From an uncultured Prevotellaceae bacterium (lineage in GTDB: Bacteria; Bacteroidota; Bacteroidia; Bacteroidales; Bacteroidaceae), in assembly GCA_902801155.1 (NCBI GenBank), contig CADCHG010000014.1:1-44224 (forward strand): 44,224 nucleotides of DNA, in the 5' to 3' direction. Below are positions 41,922 through 44,224 of the stretch, in pieces. The translations under genes were made by a program, and so were the position numbers. Position 1 is the stretch's first letter; each line of letters opens with the position of its first letter. The notes beneath the pieces are model-generated. The model was not told the DNA's origin and did not search any database. It saw nothing but the letters and a program-made list of their open reading frames with translations.

Positions 41922-43248
41922 AAGCGAAAAGCAATATGTAGACCTCTATGCGCAATGCCGTGATATGATCAACGGTTATAGCAATGAGGTGATGAACTCT
42001 GTGCGCGAAAAGGCATTTGAGGATTTCAAGCGTCTGGGATTCCCTACGAGGAAGGTGGAGAGATATAAGTACACCAATATGGCGGAACTCTTTGCACCTG
42101 ACTATGGACTTAACCTATCTCGTCTTGAAATTCCCGTAAACCCTTACGATGCCTTCAAGTGTGATGTGCCTAATATGAGTACATCGCTGTATTTCGTGGT
42201 TAATGATGCCTTCTACGACAAGGCTCTTCCAAAGGCAGAACTGCCAGAGGGCGTGTTTGTAGGCAGATTGGCTGATGCTCAGGATAAGGTAGCAGATTTG
42301 TATGGTTCACTTGCCGATATCTCAACCGATGGTATCACGGCTCTTAACACTATGCTTGCCCAGGATGCCCTTCTCATTTATGTATCGAAGAACGTAAAGG
42401 TAGATCGTGCTATTCAGGTTATTAACATCCTTCGTTCTGATGTTGAGCTAATGGTGAATCGTCGTGTGCTCGTGGTTCTGGAACAAGGGGCAGATGCCAA
42501 GGTGCTGTTCTGTGACCATGCTGCTGATGACCGTAAGTTCCTTGCCACTCAGGTTGTAGAGGTCTTTGTGGGTGAGAATGCCCATCTTGACATGACCTGT
42601 CTTGAAGAGACTCATTACAAGAATGTGCGCGTGAGCAACGTGTATATCGACCAGAAGGCAAATTCACGTGTTGACCATAATGTCATTACCCTTCATAATG
42701 GCGTGACACGCAATCGTACAGACCTTGTATTCTCTGGAGAAGGCGCAGAATGTTATATGAATGGTTGTGTGATAGCCGATAAGGAGCAGCATGTGGACAA
42801 CAACACCCTTATTGACCATAAGGTGCCACATTGTGATTCTCACGAGCTGTATAAATATGTGCTTGACGACAAGGCAGTAGGTGCATTTGCAGGTAAAGTT
42901 CTTGTGCGCAAGGATGCCCAGAAGACCACTTCTCAGGAGACCAACCAGAACCTTTGTGCTACTAAGGAATGTCGTATGTACACCCAGCCGATGCTTGAGA
43001 TATATGCAGATGATGTGAAATGTGCTCATGGTTCAACCGTAGGTCAGTTGAACGATAAGGCATTGTTCTATATGCAGCAGCGAGGCATCTCTCTTGAAGA
43101 AGCTCGAACATTGCTTCAGAACGCCTTTATAGGTGAGGTGATAGACAGGATACAGGTAGAACCGCTCCGTGATCGTCTTCGTCATCTTGTAGAGAAGCGT
43201 TTCAGGGGTGAACTGAATAAATGCGAAGGCTGCAAGCTATGCAGATAA
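41902..43248 (+). CDS. sufD: Fe-S assembly protein SufD
   Basis: A 448-aa subunit of SufBC2D. The C-terminal half has family landmarks: KFLATQVVEVFVGENAHLDM near residue 213, DVKCAHGSTVGQLNDKALF near 372 and YMQQRGISLEEARTLLQNAF near 392. It ends in GELNKCEGCKLCR. The first residues (IIENLESEKQYVDLYAQ) are encoded partly by a 7-bp-period repeat; the start is TTG at 41902 or TTG at 41917, with no ATG available. Its stop lies inside the terminator at 43247. No sufS follows, so the operon is not the usual sufBCDS. Confidence 0.92.
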   Translation: MIIENLESEKQYVDLYAQCRDMINGYSNEVMNSVREKAFEDFKRLGFPTRKVERYKYTNMAELFAPDYGLNLSRLEIPVNPYDAFKCDVPNMSTSLYFVVNDAFYDKALPKAELPEGVFVGRLADAQDKVADLYGSLADISTDGITALNTMLAQDALLIYVSKNVKVDRAIQVINILRSDVELMVNRRVLVVLEQGADAKVLFCDHAADDRKFLATQVVEVFVGENAHLDMTCLEETHYKNVRVSNVYIDQKANSRVDHNVITLHNGVTRNRTDLVFSGEGAECYMNGCVIADKEQHVDNNTLIDHKVPHCDSHELYKYVLDDKAVGAFAGKVLVRKDAQKTTSQETNQNLCATKECRMYTQPMLEIYADDVKCAHGSTVGQLNDKALFYMQQRGISLEEARTLLQNAFIGEVIDRIQVEPLRDRLRHLVEKRFRGELNKCEGCKLCR

Positions 43249-43289
43249 ACACAGTAAAGCCCTCTATCTTAGAGGGCTTTACTGTGTTT
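43247..43289. terminator. Bidirectional terminator containing both stop codons
   Basis: AAACACAGTAAAGCCCTCT (43247-43265), loop ATCTT, AGAGGGCTTTACTGTGTTT (43271-43289): a perfect 19-bp stem. The last bases of the sufD TAA (43246-43248) and of the facing BspA-like gene stop (43288-43290) overlap it. T runs occur on both sides. Confidence 0.92.
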
Positions 43290-44224
43290 ATTTAACTATA
43301 ACTTTTTTAACTTCACCATTATCCATCTGAATAATATTAATACCATTCTTAAGAGTTGTTGCCTTATTTCCATTTATTGTATAACGCCTTAAGATCTGAG
43401 GTTCATCAATTGCAACTTGGTTAATACCAGTTGATGTTTCTTCTTTGATATTAACAAATTCCTTCCATCCTTCTGTAGATTTATACTTGTCAATAGTTCC
43501 TTTAGGTACATATAATATGGCATCGGAATATGCATAATCAGAGAAAGTATACCAATCTATAGCAAAGGGATTTTCAATTTTAGAAATAATCTTTGATATA
43601 TAACTGCAAAGTCTAAAAGCACAGTCTCCGATTGTTGTTACACTGTTTGGAATCGTGACAGAGGTTAGACCACTGCAATCATAGAACGCTCTTTCTCCTA
43701 TAGTCGTCACACTATTTGGGATTTTTATGGATGTCAAAGCGTCGCATTCTTCGAAAGCATAGTCTCCGATTGTTGTTACACTGTTTGGAATCGTGACAGA
43801 GGTAAGACTGCTGCACCAATTGAAAGCATGGTTCCCTATGGATGTCACACCGTTTGGAATCATGATAGAAGTCAAACCGCAATCATAGAAGGCATAGGCT
43901 CCAATACTTGTCACACTATTGGGAATAGTGACAGTAGTCAGAGCACTGCATTTCCAAAAAGTGTCTTCTCCTATGGTCGTCGCACCTTTGAGAAAAGTGG
44001 CGGAGGTTAGCCCCATGCATCTCTCGAAAACACCTTTATCCATGCTCGTCACGCCGCTGCCAATTGTGACAGAGGTTAGGCCATCGCAAAACCTAAAAGC
44101 ATACGTTCCAATGCTCTTTACGCTATTTGGAATCGTAAGAGAGGTCAAGCCGCTACAGCCCTGGAAAGCACAATCTCCAATACTCGATACACTGTTTGGA
44201 ATCGTAAGAGAGGTCAAGCCGCTA
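43288..44224 (-). CDS. BspA-like leucine-rich repeat protein (partial)
   Basis: At least 309 residues are within the window; the frame stays open to the right edge, so the start is outside it. The repeats LTSVTIPNSVTTIGDYAF and LTSLTIPNSVSSIGDCAF are TpLRR/BspA units, each about 23 residues. After a segment SKIENPFAIDWYTFSDYAYS, the protein ends RRYTINGNKATTLKNGINII then KKVIVK, which resembles the sorting tail of the other BspA-like gene. It converges with sufD through the shared terminator. It is a paralog of the gene at 25424, but the C-terminal part is shorter and lacks the IPFSL module. Confidence 0.85.
   Translation of the reverse strand, partial: SGLTSLTIPNSVSSIGDCAFQGCSGLTSLTIPNSVKSIGTYAFRFCDGLTSVTIGSGVTSMDKGVFERCMGLTSATFLKGATTIGEDTFWKCSALTTVTIPNSVTSIGAYAFYDCGLTSIMIPNGVTSIGNHAFNWCSSLTSVTIPNSVTTIGDYAFEECDALTSIKIPNSVTTIGERAFYDCSGLTSVTIPNSVTTIGDCAFRLCSYISKIISKIENPFAIDWYTFSDYAYSDAILYVPKGTIDKYKSTEGWKEFVNIKEETSTGINQVAIDEPQILRRYTINGNKATTLKNGINIIQMDNGEVKKVIVK

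Overview
The window looks like chromosome of a Bacteroidales bacterium, most likely Prevotella or a close relative. Supporting signs are at least ten promoters of the Bacteroidetes form TTTG-N19-21-TAnnTTTG, surface proteins with type IX secretion (T9SS) C-terminal tails, BspA-like leucine-rich repeat proteins, fimbrillin-family lipoproteins, a DUF5020 outer-membrane protein and the gene order rimP-nusA-infB-suf. There is no prophage, CRISPR array, transposase or rRNA operon.

Layout. 1-1336: a Fur-family regulator and the diadenylate cyclase CdaA. 1703-19323: a surface operon read from one promoter, made of a 73-aa peptide, three fimbrillin-like proteins and a 4605-aa T9SS protein built on recurring V(F/Y)GGG repeats. 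19371-22286: pta and ackA, with a four-helix-bundle (S23-like) gene set between them inside an inverted repeat. 22439-24511: a secreted GH35 beta-galactosidase. 24512-25258: a gene-free stretch full of inverted repeats. 25259-27298 (minus): a BspA-like protein followed by a 51-aa peptide, preceded by a probable structured RNA (27305-27682). 27747-32010 (minus): an alanine/cation symporter, a purine permease and a DUF5020 (Tsx-like) protein whose signal peptide is out of frame. 32123-34006: a small secreted protein, tRNA-Tyr, tRNA-Leu, an orphan transcript and a large 11-bp-period inverted array. 34079-43248: rimP, nusA, infB, sufB, aqpZ, sufC, sufD. 43288 to the edge (minus): a second BspA-like protein, cut by the window end.

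How the genes fit together. The surface operon resembles fimbrial loci in which fimbrillin-like lipoproteins are joined to one very large T9SS protein. Three surface genes (the first fimbrillin, the giant protein and the complete BspA-like protein), plus the partial BspA-like gene, end in related tails, so all may use the same export route. DUF5020 and the purine permease are 12 bp apart and would carry nucleosides or bases across the two membranes. Pta and AckA form the acetate pathway. The suf genes build Fe-S clusters and follow the translation genes with almost no gap.

The most unusual signal lies between genes. Many intergenic spaces hold degenerate tandem repeats with a strict 7-bp period, often in inverted pairs and often starting directly after a stop codon. 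Three others have an 11-bp period, two of them arranged as five units facing five inverted units. One has an 8-bp period. They flank or separate inserted-looking genes and touch the start codons of sufC and sufD. I know of no established function for them; all periods were read by eye.
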